Of a stretch of 64,000 bases of DNA, positions 24,701-42,800 are shown piece after piece. The stretch is from Strix aluco (Eukaryota; Chordata; Aves; Strigiformes; Strigidae). Made by a program: the position numbers and the translations under genes. The stretch spans positions 10,037,001 through 10,101,000 of the forward strand of contig NC_133943.1 of NCBI RefSeq assembly GCF_031877795.1, written 5' to 3'. The notes beneath the pieces were generated by a model. The model was not told the DNA's origin and made no database searches. It worked only from the letters and a program-made list of their open reading frames with translations. Within the stretch, counting starts at the first letter, position 1. Each line of letters opens with the position of its first letter.

Positions 24701-24813
24701 GCCGTGTCCTGCCCTGCCTCCCGACAGAGGAGTGGCCCAACCCACCCACGCTGCAGGAGGCCGGACTCAGCCACACGGAAGTCCTCTTTGTGCAGGACCT
24801 CACGGACGATTGA
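9634..24813 (+). CDS. FAF2: FAS-associated factor 2 / UBXD8 (eleven coding exons, 445 aa)
   Basis: Exons are 9634-9696, 16842-16910, 17347-17481, 18191-18267, 19416-19554, 20836-20921, 21002-21093, 22525-22702, 23623-23794, 24018-24161 and 24631-24813 (1338 nt; human is also 445 aa). FAF2 is an ER and lipid-droplet adaptor that brings ubiquitinated substrates to p97/VCP in ER-associated degradation and restrains ATGL on droplets. Domain order is UBA (about 10-48), a hydrophobic hairpin (about 90-118, starting GLLGWGYYFIMLPFRF), a UAS thioredoxin-like domain (about 130-275), a charged Glu/Lys/Arg coiled coil (about 280-345), and UBX (about 355-440) with the p97-binding F-P-R loop (N-F-P-R-R). 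Start: AAAATGG, strong Kozak, matching the human N-terminus. Intron 3 uses a GC donor; the others are GT-AG. Confidence 0.97.
9697..16841 (+). other. FAF2: FAF2 intron 1 (7.1 kb, AT-rich)
   Basis: This intron takes up nearly half of the gene and is much more AT-rich than the DNA on either side. Open frames are short. No conserved exon, microRNA-like hairpin or intact transposon was recognised. Around 10690-10850 a stretch weakly resembles a decayed CR1 LINE tail. Confidence 0.7.
10690..10850. repeat. possible decayed CR1 LINE fragment
   Basis: The stretch GGGACTTCAGAGGCATGTAG, followed by C/T-rich sequence and GGATTCAACAACTGTCTG, loosely resembles the bird CR1 consensus remembered as GGGACCTCTGGAGGTCATCTAG...AGACTCCACAACCTCTCTGG. 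Divergence is high and the terminal CR1 octamer repeat is absent. The call is tentative. Confidence 0.22.
16911..24630 (+). other. FAF2: FAF2 introns 2-10
   Basis: Introns longer than 300 bases are 16911-17346, 17482-18190, 18268-19415, 19555-20835, 21094-22524, 22703-23622 and 24162-24630. Shorter ones are 20922-21001 and 23795-24017. I found no nested gene or clear mobile element in them. Confidence 0.6.
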
Positions 24814-25113
24814 CACTTTTCCAGAAGACACAAAATGGAAAGAGAAATTCATATTATTATTATAATACAATATTTTTTTTAAAAGACTGCATACAAACGA
24901 GGGATCAGAGACCACATCGCCTGTGCCAGCTGTGCTGTGTGTGTGCACTGGCGAGAGGAAGTGTGTGTGCGTCCTCACACACCCGTGTACACAGCCATCC
25001 CCTGCGATGGGAGGGCAGAGAGCGAGGGGAGCTGGTGTTGCCCCTCCGCCCTCCCTGGGGAGGAACAGGAATGGCAGCTCTCAGTAATTATTGCTTTTAT
25101 TGACAACAATAAT

Positions 25114-25119
25114 AATAAA
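25114..25119 (+). terminator. FAF2: FAF2 proximal poly(A) signal AATAAA
   Basis: The hexamer sits at the end of an AAT triplet run (ACAATAATAATAAAACC), 300 bases after the stop codon. Confidence 0.5.
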
Positions 25120-25399
25120 ACCCCAAGAACCTGATATCTTGTGAAGATTTGATACTCTGCTGCTCCTGACAGCCAGAAGACTGGGCAGCTGAATGTGCTG
25201 GGAGTGGGGTGGGGGGGAAGGGCTGGACAGAATCTCTTCAGCTTCCCTCTGTGTATAAATATCTTTCTTTTAATATTTCTCTTGCTTTGTAATGACCAAA
25301 GGAGAATGGGGTTGACTATAGTATTAACTTTTTGATAAAGAGCTGGTTCGATTCTTACCCGTGTGGGGTCTTGCCCAGGGTTCTTAGCCTGCGTAGTGT

Positions 25400-25405
25400 A
25401 ATAAA
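25400..25405 (+). terminator. FAF2: FAF2 distal poly(A) signal AATAAA
   Basis: The context is GTGTAATAAACTCTG. This is the last canonical plus-strand hexamer before sequence with no coding or UTR character. Confidence 0.5.
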
Positions 25406-25429
25406 CTCTGCCTCTAGCATGTCTGTGCC

Positions 25430-26630
25430 GATGCTTTCTGCCTGTGCCCTGCCACAACCAAGCGCTGGGGAGGGTGTTCCAGTAGGTTACTGCTCACAGC
25501 ACTGGGCGTACACTTAACTTCTGGCCTTGAGTTGGTAATTTTGGGCCAGGGGAGCTGCTGGTGTAAGGCAAACCAGAGTGTGTGCACCATGGGGAAGGCA
25601 GGGCTGGGGTTGGTGCTGTGCTGCCTGCCTGGGGCAGGAACTCTGGGCTGAGGCTGGGGGGAGGGAGATGGCCCTTCCTTTGCCCGGAGGGCTGGGGCAA
25701 CCCTTCTGGATCAGGTTAGAGGTGGAAAGAAGACATGCAGGGTGGAGAAGGGTGGGTGTAAGCCCCCCCAGAGGCTTGGTCATGACTGTGGAGTGGGGCT
25801 ATCGGCTCCTGCCCACAGCAAGAGGGGCTGGAGCCTGTTCTTCCCTTACCCCTGTTTTGGACAGGTAACTGTGCTCACTCGCCTGCTGCAAGCACAGAAG
25901 GGAGCAGGGAGATCTTCCCCCCCCATTGCTGAAGCCTGCAGGCACTAGTAAACCAGCCACCTTTCCTGGTGGCTCCAGGGCCTGGCATGGCTTCTTCAAC
26001 AGGGAGAAGAGCGCCTTCCTCTTCCTCCCGAAGGAAGAGCTGTTCCCTTTCTGGCCACAGAGCCTTGGGGAGCAGCAACCTTGCTCTTATCCTTGGGGAG
26101 CCTGAGCTGTCCCGTGGAGGTGGATGTGTCTGGCCTGCCCAGCCTGGGGCTGGTGAGGGTCTCTGGGGCCAGGCTGGTTCCCCACCCAGCTGGGGAGTGC
26201 AGGGGTCACCTCTTCCCTGTGGGGGCACGGCCATGCTGGAGGGTTGGGCTGTAGGGGAGGGGGAGGCTGCTGCCCCCCCAGTGTTGCTGGAGCCCCCCCA
26301 GGAAGCAGTGCTGTCCCAGGACAGGGATGCCAAGGGCCTCAGGGTGGGAGCGAGGGGGACACAGACCCCCCCCTCTGGGGCAGCGGGCCCAGCCAGCTCC
26401 TGCTTCCACCCTGGGCTCTCCTGGTCTCCTCCAAAACCCCTCTGGGGCTCTTCCAGCTGCTGCACCCTCCTTCCACCTCTGTGGTGATGGCCTGGGGACC
26501 CCCATCCTGGACCCCCATCCCTGACCAGAGTGTTAGCCCGGCCTCAGCCCCCCAGCGGGGCCACCTGTGGTCACCCCAGGCCGCCTCAAGCCCTCACCCA
26601 CCCGCACCGAGACAAGAGCGGGGGCACAGC
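25430..26630. other. intergenic gap between convergent FAF2 and RNF44
   Basis: About 1.2 kb of GC-rich sequence with no conserved coding match on either strand. It lies between the FAF2 distal poly(A) signal and the RNF44 poly(A) signal. Nothing specific was recognised. Confidence 0.55.
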
Positions 26631-26650
26631 GCACTGGTATACATCATACA

Positions 26651-26656
26651 TTTATT
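26651..26656 (-). terminator. RNF44: RNF44 poly(A) signal AATAAA (plus strand TTTATT)
   Basis: This is the terminal canonical minus-strand hexamer, at the boundary between AT-rich UTR-like sequence and GC-rich intergenic DNA. Confidence 0.6.
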
Positions 26657-26977
26657 AGTGAATATCCCTCTCAAAATCAGCCACAACATTAAAAAAAATA
26701 ATGATTGCACTACTTGGTCAAGCAGAACTAGCAACTTTCATTTTAAAAAAAGTACAAATCTGTTAAAAATTTCAATCAGTATAATACACATATATATAAT
26801 ACAACATACTAGTTATGTTAAATGCTACAAAACCAATATGATTCCAATGGAATGGAAAAAAAACAAACACTTTTAGAGCTTTAAGAACCTTTTTTTCTAT
26901 ATATTAGCCTTTTTTCAAATACATACATGGGAAAAATGAGGTAACTGTAAAATGTGCAAGTAACAGAGCAAAAAAAA

Positions 26978-27016
26978 TTATATATATATATTTATATATA
27001 TATATATATATATATA
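26978..27016. repeat. (TA)n microsatellite in RNF44 3' UTR
   Basis: A run of alternating T and A with a single interruption (TATTTATA). It is likely length-polymorphic. Confidence 0.85.
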
Positions 27017-27559
27017 AAAACTTTCTAACACAGAACACACGTCCTAGCACCTTCCGGGGAGCCGCGGGGGCCGCGGGGGTCCCACCGGAGGGCCCGGGGA
27101 CTGGTATAATAGAACAGTAAACAGTCCACTATCCCACCACAGGAAATCATTGGTAAACAGTGGTATCTACAGCGCAGTCAGCAATCACAAACACCCTAAA
27201 TAATTGTTTTTTAGTATTTTTTTTTTGTAATTTTTTCTTTTTGTTATTTTTTTTTTTTAAATGATACTTTTAGCTGCTCATTGGAATAAATTCTGCAGCA
27301 CACGAGCTGTGAGCTTTCGAGTCGCCGTCAAAGGACCGTAAGGCTTTCCTGGCTCCCTGGGCACCGCGAGGGCGGGAGGGGGGGCGTCTCTGGGGGCGCG
27401 AGGCCGCCGCCGCGCGGCACGGGGACTCCTTTGGTTATCTGTCACTGAGCGAGGGACGGGGAGGGGGCCGGGGTCCTGCCCAAGGGGCACCGAGCCCAGC
27501 GGTGCCAGCGCCCGCGCCACGGCGGAGCTGGTGGCGCCGGGCCGGGGCCTCGGCCTCGA

Positions 27560-28120
27560 CGTTTAGCATGGAGGGCGACGCCGGAGAGGCTGGGAAAGAG
27601 AGGCAAGGGGGAGCCGGCCAATAGCGACACGCCGCTCGCTGCCCCCCGCGCCTGACTGGCTGGGGGGGAGACCGAGGCCCGCCCACCGGCGCGCTGGGAG
27701 AGGCCTGCCGATTGGTGGAGGCGGTGCACGGCCCCTCTGCCAATCGGGAGCGGGCCTACCTCAGCGGCCCGGTGATTGGCAGCGCCCCTCTGGACCTATG
27801 GCGTGGCAGCGCGGGGAGCACCATCCCGCCCACCCACCTGCCGGGCGCAGCCCCTCGCCTCACACCCAGCCCCAGCGTGGCGGCCAGGGCCAGTGCCGGG
27901 GGCCAGCCCCGCCGCCTGCCCCCCGCCCCGCGGGGAGCGGCCCCCCCTACCCCCCCCACCCCCGTCCCCTTGCACACGCCGCCACCGCGGGCGCCCCCCA
28001 TGCCGCCGCCTCCCGCTCGGAGGGGCGCAGACCCCGCGGGGACGGCCCTGAAAGTCTCACGGTCCTGCTGTGGCGTTGCGGACATGTGCAGTACAGTGCA
28101 TGGCAGTATCAGCTGAGCAC
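27560..28120. promoter_or_regulatory. CpG-rich block with clustered CCAAT boxes inside RNF44 3' UTR
   Basis: Four NF-Y-type boxes lie within 165 bases: CCAAT at 27618-27622 and 27740-27744, and ATTGG at 27711-27715 and 27775-27779. GC-box-like GGGCGG/CCGCCC stretches are also present. Such spacing (29 and 35 bases between the last three) is typical of active promoters rather than UTRs. No attached ORF is convincing. Confidence 0.4.
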
Positions 28121-29622
28121 AAAAACCCCTCTCCCCACCCCCCTCACCCCACAGCCGGCTAGACGTAGCCAAGACCACGTTCCAAGCTGGTCAGACATGC
28201 ATGCATATTTGTGAACATTTACATAGGGCTGGCGTCCGCTCGGAGGCTCCCAGGCGTCAGCAACACGCGCCGCGAGGGGAGGGCGGTCCTCTCACCACCA
28301 CCCTCCCCGCCACCGCCTCCTGTCACCCTCCTCGCTAATTAATCATGCAAAACAACGGCCACGCGGGATTGCTGGAGCCGGGCGGCGGCTTCTCTCCCAG
28401 CCCCGCGCCCCGGCCCTGGCGCGGGCAGGGCGGGGGGGATATGGCGGCGGGGGGCTGCTCACAGCTCCCCCCGCACCAGCCGGGCCAGGGCCAGGGGTAG
28501 CACTGAAAATACACCATGAGGTTATGGATAAAAACGCCCCCCCCCGCTCTGGGGGCCGGGGGGCATCCGCCGCAGCCCAGCCGCCCCCCCGCTGCCCACC
28601 AGCCGGGGGGCACCACGCCGTGCCGTCCAGCCAGCAGGACGGGGACGCGGAGCTATTTTGATTTACGGCAGCGGGACAGAGAAACATCAGCGGGAGCCGG
28701 GCAGCACACCGGGGACACCGCACGCCCATGGCCGCAGGGACGGGGACGGGGTGTCCCCCCCCAGGCTTGGCTGCCTCACGGGTCGCCACACGGCCCCGGG
28801 GCGCTGCACCGCCGGGCACGGGGGAATGAACGGGGAGAGGGGCCGGGGCCGCGCCAGCACCATCCTCCCACCGGGGAAAGACCCCAAGCAGCCATAACCC
28901 TCCGGGGCTCCCCAGGGCAGCCGAGGCGGGAGAGGGGCCGCGCCGGGCTGCGTGCGGGAGCGGGGACAGAGGCGTTCCTGCCCCGGCCACGCTGCGGGGT
29001 TGCTGGTGTCCCACCTTGGCCGCACTCCGCCGGCCACCTCCTCCGGCTGCCCCCGGGGCCGGCCCGGCGCTCCGGCTCGGGGTGCCGCCGGCATCAGACC
29101 CGCGGCACTCCCTCCTCTCTCCTCCCCGCGTCCTCTGTGAGCAACGCCGAGGGGAGGAGCCGCCTGCACGCCACTGGGTCAAACGGCCACGGAACCAAAA
29201 ACGCGACGGAAAAGGAAAGGAAACGGGAGAAAAAAAAACCCAACCTACCATGAAAAAAAAAAAAAAGTGACAAAGGGAACAAACACTAATTCCCTAGAGG
29301 AGTACAAAGACCTGGAAAGTGATGGAGCAACAACAGCGTCTTTGGAGCGCAGAGGGCACGGCCACGCGCCTCCCGCCTCCAGCACAACACGATTCGGGGC
29401 CCCGGGAGCGCAGCGGGCAGGCGTCTGGCCGAGTCCGTGCCCCGGCGGGGAGGAGGAGGGCTGGCCGGGAGCCCGGACTGCTCAATGCTCACCACATCCG
29501 AGGAGAGGCTCTGGGGAGGGGGGGTAAGCGCAGGGTCAGGCCCTAGCAGCGGGCAGCGGCCCCCGCCCCTGGCCCGGCGTCCTCGTCCTCTAGCAAATTG
29601 TGCGGCACAGCGCCTGCCAGCC

Positions 29623-36030
<6,408 letters not shown>

Positions 36031-36384
36031 GCACCGATGGCCTGGGCCGCCGCTCCGGTGCCGCTGCGGCGCCCCCGCCCCCTCCCGCCGCTCTTTGTTC
36101 GCCGACGCCGGGCCCGGGCCTGCCCCCCCGCCCGCCCGCCGCCGGCCCTCCCTCCCTCCCGCCTCCCGCCCCCCGCCGGGCCGGCCCCCTCCCCGCCGCC
36201 GCTGTTTCCGGTGCCTCTTTTGTTTTCCGCGGCGCGGGGCGGCGGGGCCGCCGCCGTGGGCCGGGGCAGCCTCCGCCGGGTCGGGGGGCGCGGGGGATGC
36301 CTGTCCCTTTAAGAACCGGCGGCGGGACGCACCGGACCGAGTCACAACACTCGGGAGGCCCCGGGGGCGCGCGCGGCTTGTGAA

Positions 36385-36420
36385 GGGGGGGGGGAACGGG
36401 GGAGGGGGGGGGGGGGGGGG
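36385..36420 (+). repeat. G-tract (17-G run) in RNF44 promoter
   Basis: Runs of 10, 5 and 17 guanines are separated by AAC and A. The strand could form G-quadruplexes. The base count is likely to be unreliable in any assembly. Confidence 0.7.
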
Positions 36421-36619
36421 AGGCGCGGCGCGCGCGCGACCCACGTGACCAGGCGTGTCACGCTCCGCAGCCATCTTGGAGGCGCGGGGCCGGGCCGCCA
36501 CGCGGGGCAGCGCCGGGCCCCCGCCCCGGGGGGCGGTGTCCTAGCAACGGTCTCCACGGAGAGGGGGCCCCTAGCAACGGGGCCCGGGCCCGGGGGCGGC
36601 CCGGCCCGGCCGGACCGAG

Positions 36620-36649
36620 ACACACATACACATACACACACACACACAC
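36620..36649. repeat. (CA)n microsatellite, interrupted
   Basis: ACACACATACACATACACAC followed by further CA repeats, just upstream of a candidate RNF44 promoter region. Confidence 0.85.
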
Positions 36650-36869
36650 CCCGGGCAGCGTCCACCCGGGGCGAAGGGACCCGGCCCCGGTACCGGCCGC
36701 GCCGCCTCACCCCGCCGGGCCGGGCACCGGGGCTCCGCGGGGCCAGGCCGAGGTGGCACCTTACCTGCGGCTTTGCCACCGCTCCCGGCCCACCAGGCCC
36801 CAGCCCACCGGGTTGGCAGCTCCGTAAGCCCGGTGGGGACGGGCAGCACCGTGTGCCCGGGCGTTCCTG

Positions 36870-39800
36870 GCCAGCCCGCACCGTGCCGCCATGCTCCTGC
36901 TGCCAGGTGGGCAGCAAAGCCCGGGCAAAGGGGAAGCTGAAAGCAGGAGCTCGGCTCCCCGCCACCCTCCTGCGCTGGGACGGGGAGGGGATGGAGAAGC
37001 TGCTCTCCTCCTGCTCAGCACATCCAGCCCTCGCCTGCACCGGCAGCCTGCCAGGCCCACGCAGCCCTCCCAGGGCATCTCTACCCAGCTCAACTTGCCA
37101 GGCACCAGAAAAGCCCCTTTTGCGTCAGAAAAGCCTCCTGCTCTCTCCACTCGATTAAACAAGGAGCAGGAAACTCCTCGGAGCATCTCCCGCAGGTCAG
37201 CAGAGCAAGTCACCCAGCTTGTCACCGAGAGGCTGTGCCGCTGGCTCCCCGCATGCCCCCGGCAGCACCGTTCAGCGCCAGTCAAACCCCTGCGCTCAGG
37301 AGAGCGCATCGCGGCAGCTTTGCTGAAAGCCAGATGCTGCATCCAAGCCAAACTTCCCCGGGTTACAACGCACACTTAGAAATTCCCAGGTAGGCAAGCG
37401 AGCCAGCCGGCAACCCTGATGTAATGCCTATAAAGCAGCCCTCCCCTGACAGCTGGGCTTTAAAGGCTAACAACCAAAAGGGAGCTAATTAATTTGTATC
37501 ATCACCCCTTTTAAAGAAAACCTCAGATCGGTGGCAACGATTTAACGATTCAGTAGGCTCATCATTCCGATGAGCAGTTGGAGTCAGTCTTGCCCCTGCC
37601 CAGCTCCTTCCAGGCCCCTCTCAAGGCCAGTTTGTCGGCTCTCACCTCCTCACCCCGAATACAGGTGCCCAGGAGGAACCACAGCAGCCTCGAGGATTCC
37701 CTGGGACATGGAACATCCTGGGGTGAGCTCCCTCTGCCACAACTGTCAACAGCACCACAGCCAACTGCTTCTGTCCCCATGGTAGGGGACACACAGGACA
37801 GGAAAGCAGCAGAGCAGGGCATGGGGCAGACCTGTGACAGGGGCAGACCCATGTGCTTAAACAAGCACCCCAGGAGGAAACAGCCAAAGGACTGAACTGT
37901 CAGCCCAGACCTGAACGATCACCCTCAAGGTCTGCTTCATTCCTGCCTCTTTGCTTGAAGAGCTGGGGACTAGAGGGAAGAGGAAGACAACAGCACTCTG
38001 CGCTTTGACCTTGCCACTGCTTACAGGCAGAGGCAGCACCGCACCTTTACAAGGCTGCCAGGACACCGTCTGATCCTGGGCAGCACACCGAGGCCACAGA
38101 TGGTGGATATCCATGCAGACACTCCCTCCCGACCCAGCGTCACCAGCTCCCACGCGGCCAGCAGCTATCGATGTCCTCAGGACGGCATCGGGAGAAGCCA
38201 TCAATGGAGCACGGCTCGCCGGCGAGGCGCTGCTCCTGCTCCCTGCCCAGCCAGTCTGGACGGTTCCTGTGGCAAAGCCGAGTCCTGCCACGCCACGTGC
38301 GGCCGTGCCGAGCCTGCCCAGCCAGCTCCCGCGAGGACGGGGCACCGCACACCCAGCCGCAGGGTTAGAGCGCACGGAAGCAGCTCAGCCCACGCCTGCC
38401 CCACGCTGTCTCAGCCACACAGCCACGTGCACAGCCACCAAACATCACGCTGCCCCAGGTCCACGAGCTCTGCCTGGAAGAGCCACGTGAGGAGCCCAAG
38501 CGATGCCCCTCCGATGCTACAGCAAGGCTGGCCACAGACAGCAGCACTGCTCAGTGCTTCTGGGCCAGTACAAGGGGTCCCCAGTCCAGCCACCGAGACC
38601 AGTGACACCCCCGGTGAGCAGGACCGCCTGTGCCAGGCAGCAGCCTTAGACAAGCTCTCTGCTGTCAGGGGCTGCTCGGGCTGAACCCGGCTGCTCCGCA
38701 GCCAATGGGCAGCCCATCCTCTCCCTCACGAGAGCCAGGGGCCGGCAGAACCAAAGCCTCCCCGAGCCCTGGCTCCTGAAGACACCATCTGCTGCCGCAG
38801 ACGCGTCGCCTCCCTTGCCCCAGATATAGGTCAGGTCTGTCACAGGATTAGCTGGGGTGATTCGAGTGGCGTGACCACGTCTCCGCCAGAGCCACACTCT
38901 GCCCTGTCCCCTCCCCACACCCAGCATGCCCACAGCTCGCCTCCACGCTCTCCTCCGGCCTTTCCCCAAGTCCAGGGAGAGGAAGAGGCCTCGGATCTTT
39001 CTCTCCCCTCTCCAGTGCCTGGAAAACAAGTGGGAAGAAACCAGCACCAAGCACCCAGAAGCTCCCAGGCTGCGGAGAGGGGCGATGCAGCAGGAGTGTC
39101 CCCACCCTACCCAAGGCCTGACACAAGCACCGGGGGACATGGGACACCTCAACATCAGCAGCTAACACAGGGTGAAGCGTTTCTCCACTGGGGAGACGGT
39201 GGGGCGAGGAGCTCCCTCCCTGCTCCGCACACCCCGGCGGAGCCGAGTTCGCTGGCAGCGGAGGCAGGACGCCTCTGCCGCGATCACACGCCACCCACTC
39301 ACACCCCCGGACTGACAGCACTCCCGTCAAACGCCTCCAGCCACACACACGTGGAGGATGCTGACATGAGGAGTAGCTGCACAGGCAGCGGAACTGATAA
39401 CGCCCGGTTTCCTGTCGATCTCTCCCACGTGGATTCTCTGATGTCTAATAGCAAGGCTGAGCTGCACTGCAGAGGGAGAACTAGCAGCACCTTCCTCCCC
39501 AAGAGCCAGAGCCCGCAGCAAGCCAAAACCTTTGAGACAGCTACCACACCTGACACCTACCACAATGACACCATCCAGCAAGTTCAAAGCAGAGAGGAGG
39601 AGACTCGCAAATAAACAGTACGCTTGCACAAGCCTTCGTTTCCTCAGGACAGGGTAAATAATCTGCAGAGATATCTCCACCTTCCTTCATTTGCCCTGGA
39701 AACACCGGCGTGACCTGAATAGCATGACCAGAAGGCTGCTGGTGCAGCGGCTGGGCCCAGCTAGGGTACCTCTGTAGCTCAGCCACATCAAGCAATGGGT

Positions 39801-42800
39801 TGTGTCCTCTGCTCTCCTGGGTGGACTCTTCTCCCCCAGACAGCAGCACATTGAACCACACTCACTTCTGTCTGTCCTGGTGTCCTGCAGCAGCCAGTTA
39901 CACAGCTCAGTTGCACGTAGGTAGGGGGAGAAGAGCGAATGCTGCCATGTCCGTTCCCAACCTGCTGCCTGGGCAGCCTCTCCGGTCCTCCCCTTCCTTC
40001 CTACCACAAGACATGACAGTTCAGGACTCTGTACTCCTTTTCATGTTTTAGTTCTCCTTTCAGACAGCTCTTTCCTAAAACAGACCCAATCTCTCCTCGG
40101 GCAGAGCCAGCCCCCTTCCCCATCCCTACACAGCATCCCTGTGAGTCCCCAGCTCATCTGCCACCTCTCCTCAAGCACCCCTCCGAGTCCAGCCCGCTCT
40201 CTACACACTGCGGACAGTGTTAATAGCATCTGCCAAGCGAGCGGCCAAGGGCAGGAGGGGCTGGGCTCCAGACACCTTCCCCACTGCTCTGCCGGCTGGG
40301 CTCAGGCAGAGCGGCAGTCTCTGGTGTCGTGGCTCCAGTGAAAGGATACGAGCAGAGCCAGAAGCTGGCTGGTGGATGGCAAAGAGCAATTTCGTTACTG
40401 CTCAGCAAAACGAAGCGTCTCTTGAAAGCACTAGTGACAGTCAGGAAGTTGGGTTGGGTGTTTTGTTTTGCATTTTAAGAAGCCTGCAGGGACACCAACA
40501 ACCTGCGACGATCTTTTTCAGAAAGGAGCTCAGAGAAATCCATGATTTTCAGCAACCATTTACCCTCTTTTGTCCTTGATTTAAAAATTGCCAAGAGGCT
40601 GCTTACAAGATGCACCAAAACAGGCAGTGTCCACTGCCTTAAGTGTGAAGAAGGCTTGCTGCAATACCTCCCCAGTACAACACTCGCAGAGAACCCCACA
40701 CCAGTGCCTGGGGATGGTTTTAAGAGCAAAAACATGACTTCCAAGCTGACAGCCCCTGTGCACAAAGCGCGACTGTGCGGTGACAACAGAGCAGCCTGGG
40801 GCACAGGAGCTGGCTGACCTCTGCTACTGCTCTCGCCAGCGGATTTTTATTGTTCACCACTTTCCCAAAGCGCAGGCACAGAGGGAAAAGCAACTAAGAC
40901 ACTCGGCTCAAAATGCAAACACAGCCAGGGAGCCCCATCAGCACAGCAGGGAAAAGACAACCTGCCAGTGGAGACCTCGGCTCAGCACTGCCAGGCTGGG
41001 GGGAGGAAGGACCAGAGCACAGGCCCTCCCTTCGCGGGGGTGACAGCAAGAGGTGCTGGAGCCCTGGGTCACCACGACACTGGCTCACCCGAGAGGAAGC
41101 AGCTCCTAACACACAGCATCACAGGCCTCTCCTCCGCTCTGCATGGTTGAGCTGAAATCCCTTATCCTGCTTTCCAGGGTAGCCAGCTCTAGCTCCGCAG
41201 CCAGCAAGGCCAGGTCTCCAGGGACCAGGCTGCAGCTGGAAAATAATATTCCCAAGGCCTGTCACGAGCGTTGCTTGCTGGGGACACTGCTCGCCTCGCC
41301 TTCTGCCATGCACGCAGCGAAGCGGGGAGCCCTCCCAAACCACCCCGCTCCAGAAAACCCAGACATCCCATATTGGACCCAGGCTCCCACTGGCTGCTCA
41401 TGCCCTCCAGGAAATGCCTCCTGCCCTGAAAGGCTGAGGACTTGCAGGTGCAAGGGCAAAGGAAAGGGTAAGCTCCCTGGGGTGGCTCTGCTGCCCAGAG
41501 AGTTGGCCAGCTGGCTTCTCCCAGCACCCTTGCGAGCTGACAGCACGGATCCACGCTGCTCCCCTCCAGAACTGACCTGTCCCAGGGAGCCACGCAACAT
41601 CCTCGTGCAGCTCCATGACCACAGGGCTCAGGGCCTGGTTGTCCTGAGTTCCTGGCATGCCAACGTCAGAGGGCCTCTGGGAGGGCTTCCCAGCACCAAC
41701 AGCTTCCTCAGACATTTTAACAGCCTCTGGACACATCAGACTGGCACCCTATGGGCTGTGCCTGCCTGGTAGGTGCGCAAACCCCTTGGCCAACCATTCA
41801 CCTACACAAGGCAGGTGACAAACCACGTTTCTCCAGCTCGCCCCGAGCAGGGAGCCAAGGGACAGTGGGAAAACAACGTGCACCAGCTCCTCGATTCAGA
41901 GATGAAAACCCAAAAGCATCCAAAAGCTCCATGCTTTTCTGCCGAAAACCAGCACCGTACCGCTTGCTGCCAGCTGCCCAGCCACCACCTCCCCAGCCAT
42001 GCCCCGCGGCTGGCCTCACGTGACAGTGAAGTGGATGCACACAGTAGGAGTGGCTGTAGTGACAGCATTACAGCTTGTGTCCGACACACAGCTAAGCCCA
42101 GCAAATCCCAGCGCTCTGCAGCTCTCATTTACAAACCCCACACGCTCTGCGCAGGTACACAGGCTTCAGTGAGAGCTCGGTGCCCATGGCCCCGAGGAAA
42201 CGACACCTAGAAGGAGACAGCCCAGCGAGCACGGGGCTCCCAAACTCTCTGATGTCCACCAGCGCGAGGACAGGCCCACACCAAGCCCCAGGGACAAGCA
42301 GAGCTCTTCTTACACCAGGCCCTGCTCAGGCTGGGAGCCCACTTCCCCAGGGCCAGCCCCTCTGCTATTTCAGCACAGCTACTCCTACCGGGGAAGCGAG
42401 GACACCTGGCAGGACAAGCAGGACTTCACCCCATCCTGCTCAGCTCTGACCGACTTCACTTCACTCCCCACTGCTGCCCCGGGGTGACAGGACTTCCCCA
42501 GCTCTGCAGACACCTGGAAGAAGTGCTGCGAGCTGAAGCCCAGGCCCTACCTGCCGGCTGGTATTTCATTCCTCTAACAGGTCCATAAAACAGGCATAAT
42601 TAAATCTCCCCTAAACTCTCTTCCATTTAAAATAAAAATCTATAGTCCCTATTTCATTAGCTGGCTCTGGGTTTTACAGCTTGATCAATTCCCCTCGCAA
42701 AGCCCTGGTCCCAGGCACAGGCAGATGCAAACACACAGCGGGCAGCTTCCACGGTGCAAATCAATGGGGATTCGCAGAGTCTCCTCTCCCTGTTCTTTGT

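Larger units (their letters stand above)
24814..25425 (+). other. FAF2: FAF2 3' UTR
   Basis: Non-coding sequence follows the TGA at 24811-24813. Two canonical hexamers, 25114-25119 and 25400-25405, imply short and long 3' UTRs of about 0.3 and 0.6 kb. Confidence 0.65.
26640..29622 (-). other. RNF44: RNF44 3' UTR (about 3 kb)
   Basis: The region from the RNF44 stop (29623) to the AATAAA at 26651-26656 is non-coding. Its distal 650 bases (26640-27290) are strongly AT-rich with T runs, A runs and a TA repeat, as is usual for regulated 3' UTR ends. The middle part (about 27300-29550) is instead CpG-rich and promoter-like. Mammalian RNF44 also has a long 3' UTR, which supports the assignment, but continuity of the transcript is inferred. 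Confidence 0.65.

Noticed and set aside
25340-25360. GGTTCGATTCT, resembling a tRNA B box
   Set aside because: There is no A box at the right distance and no cloverleaf. It lies in FAF2 3' UTR sequence.
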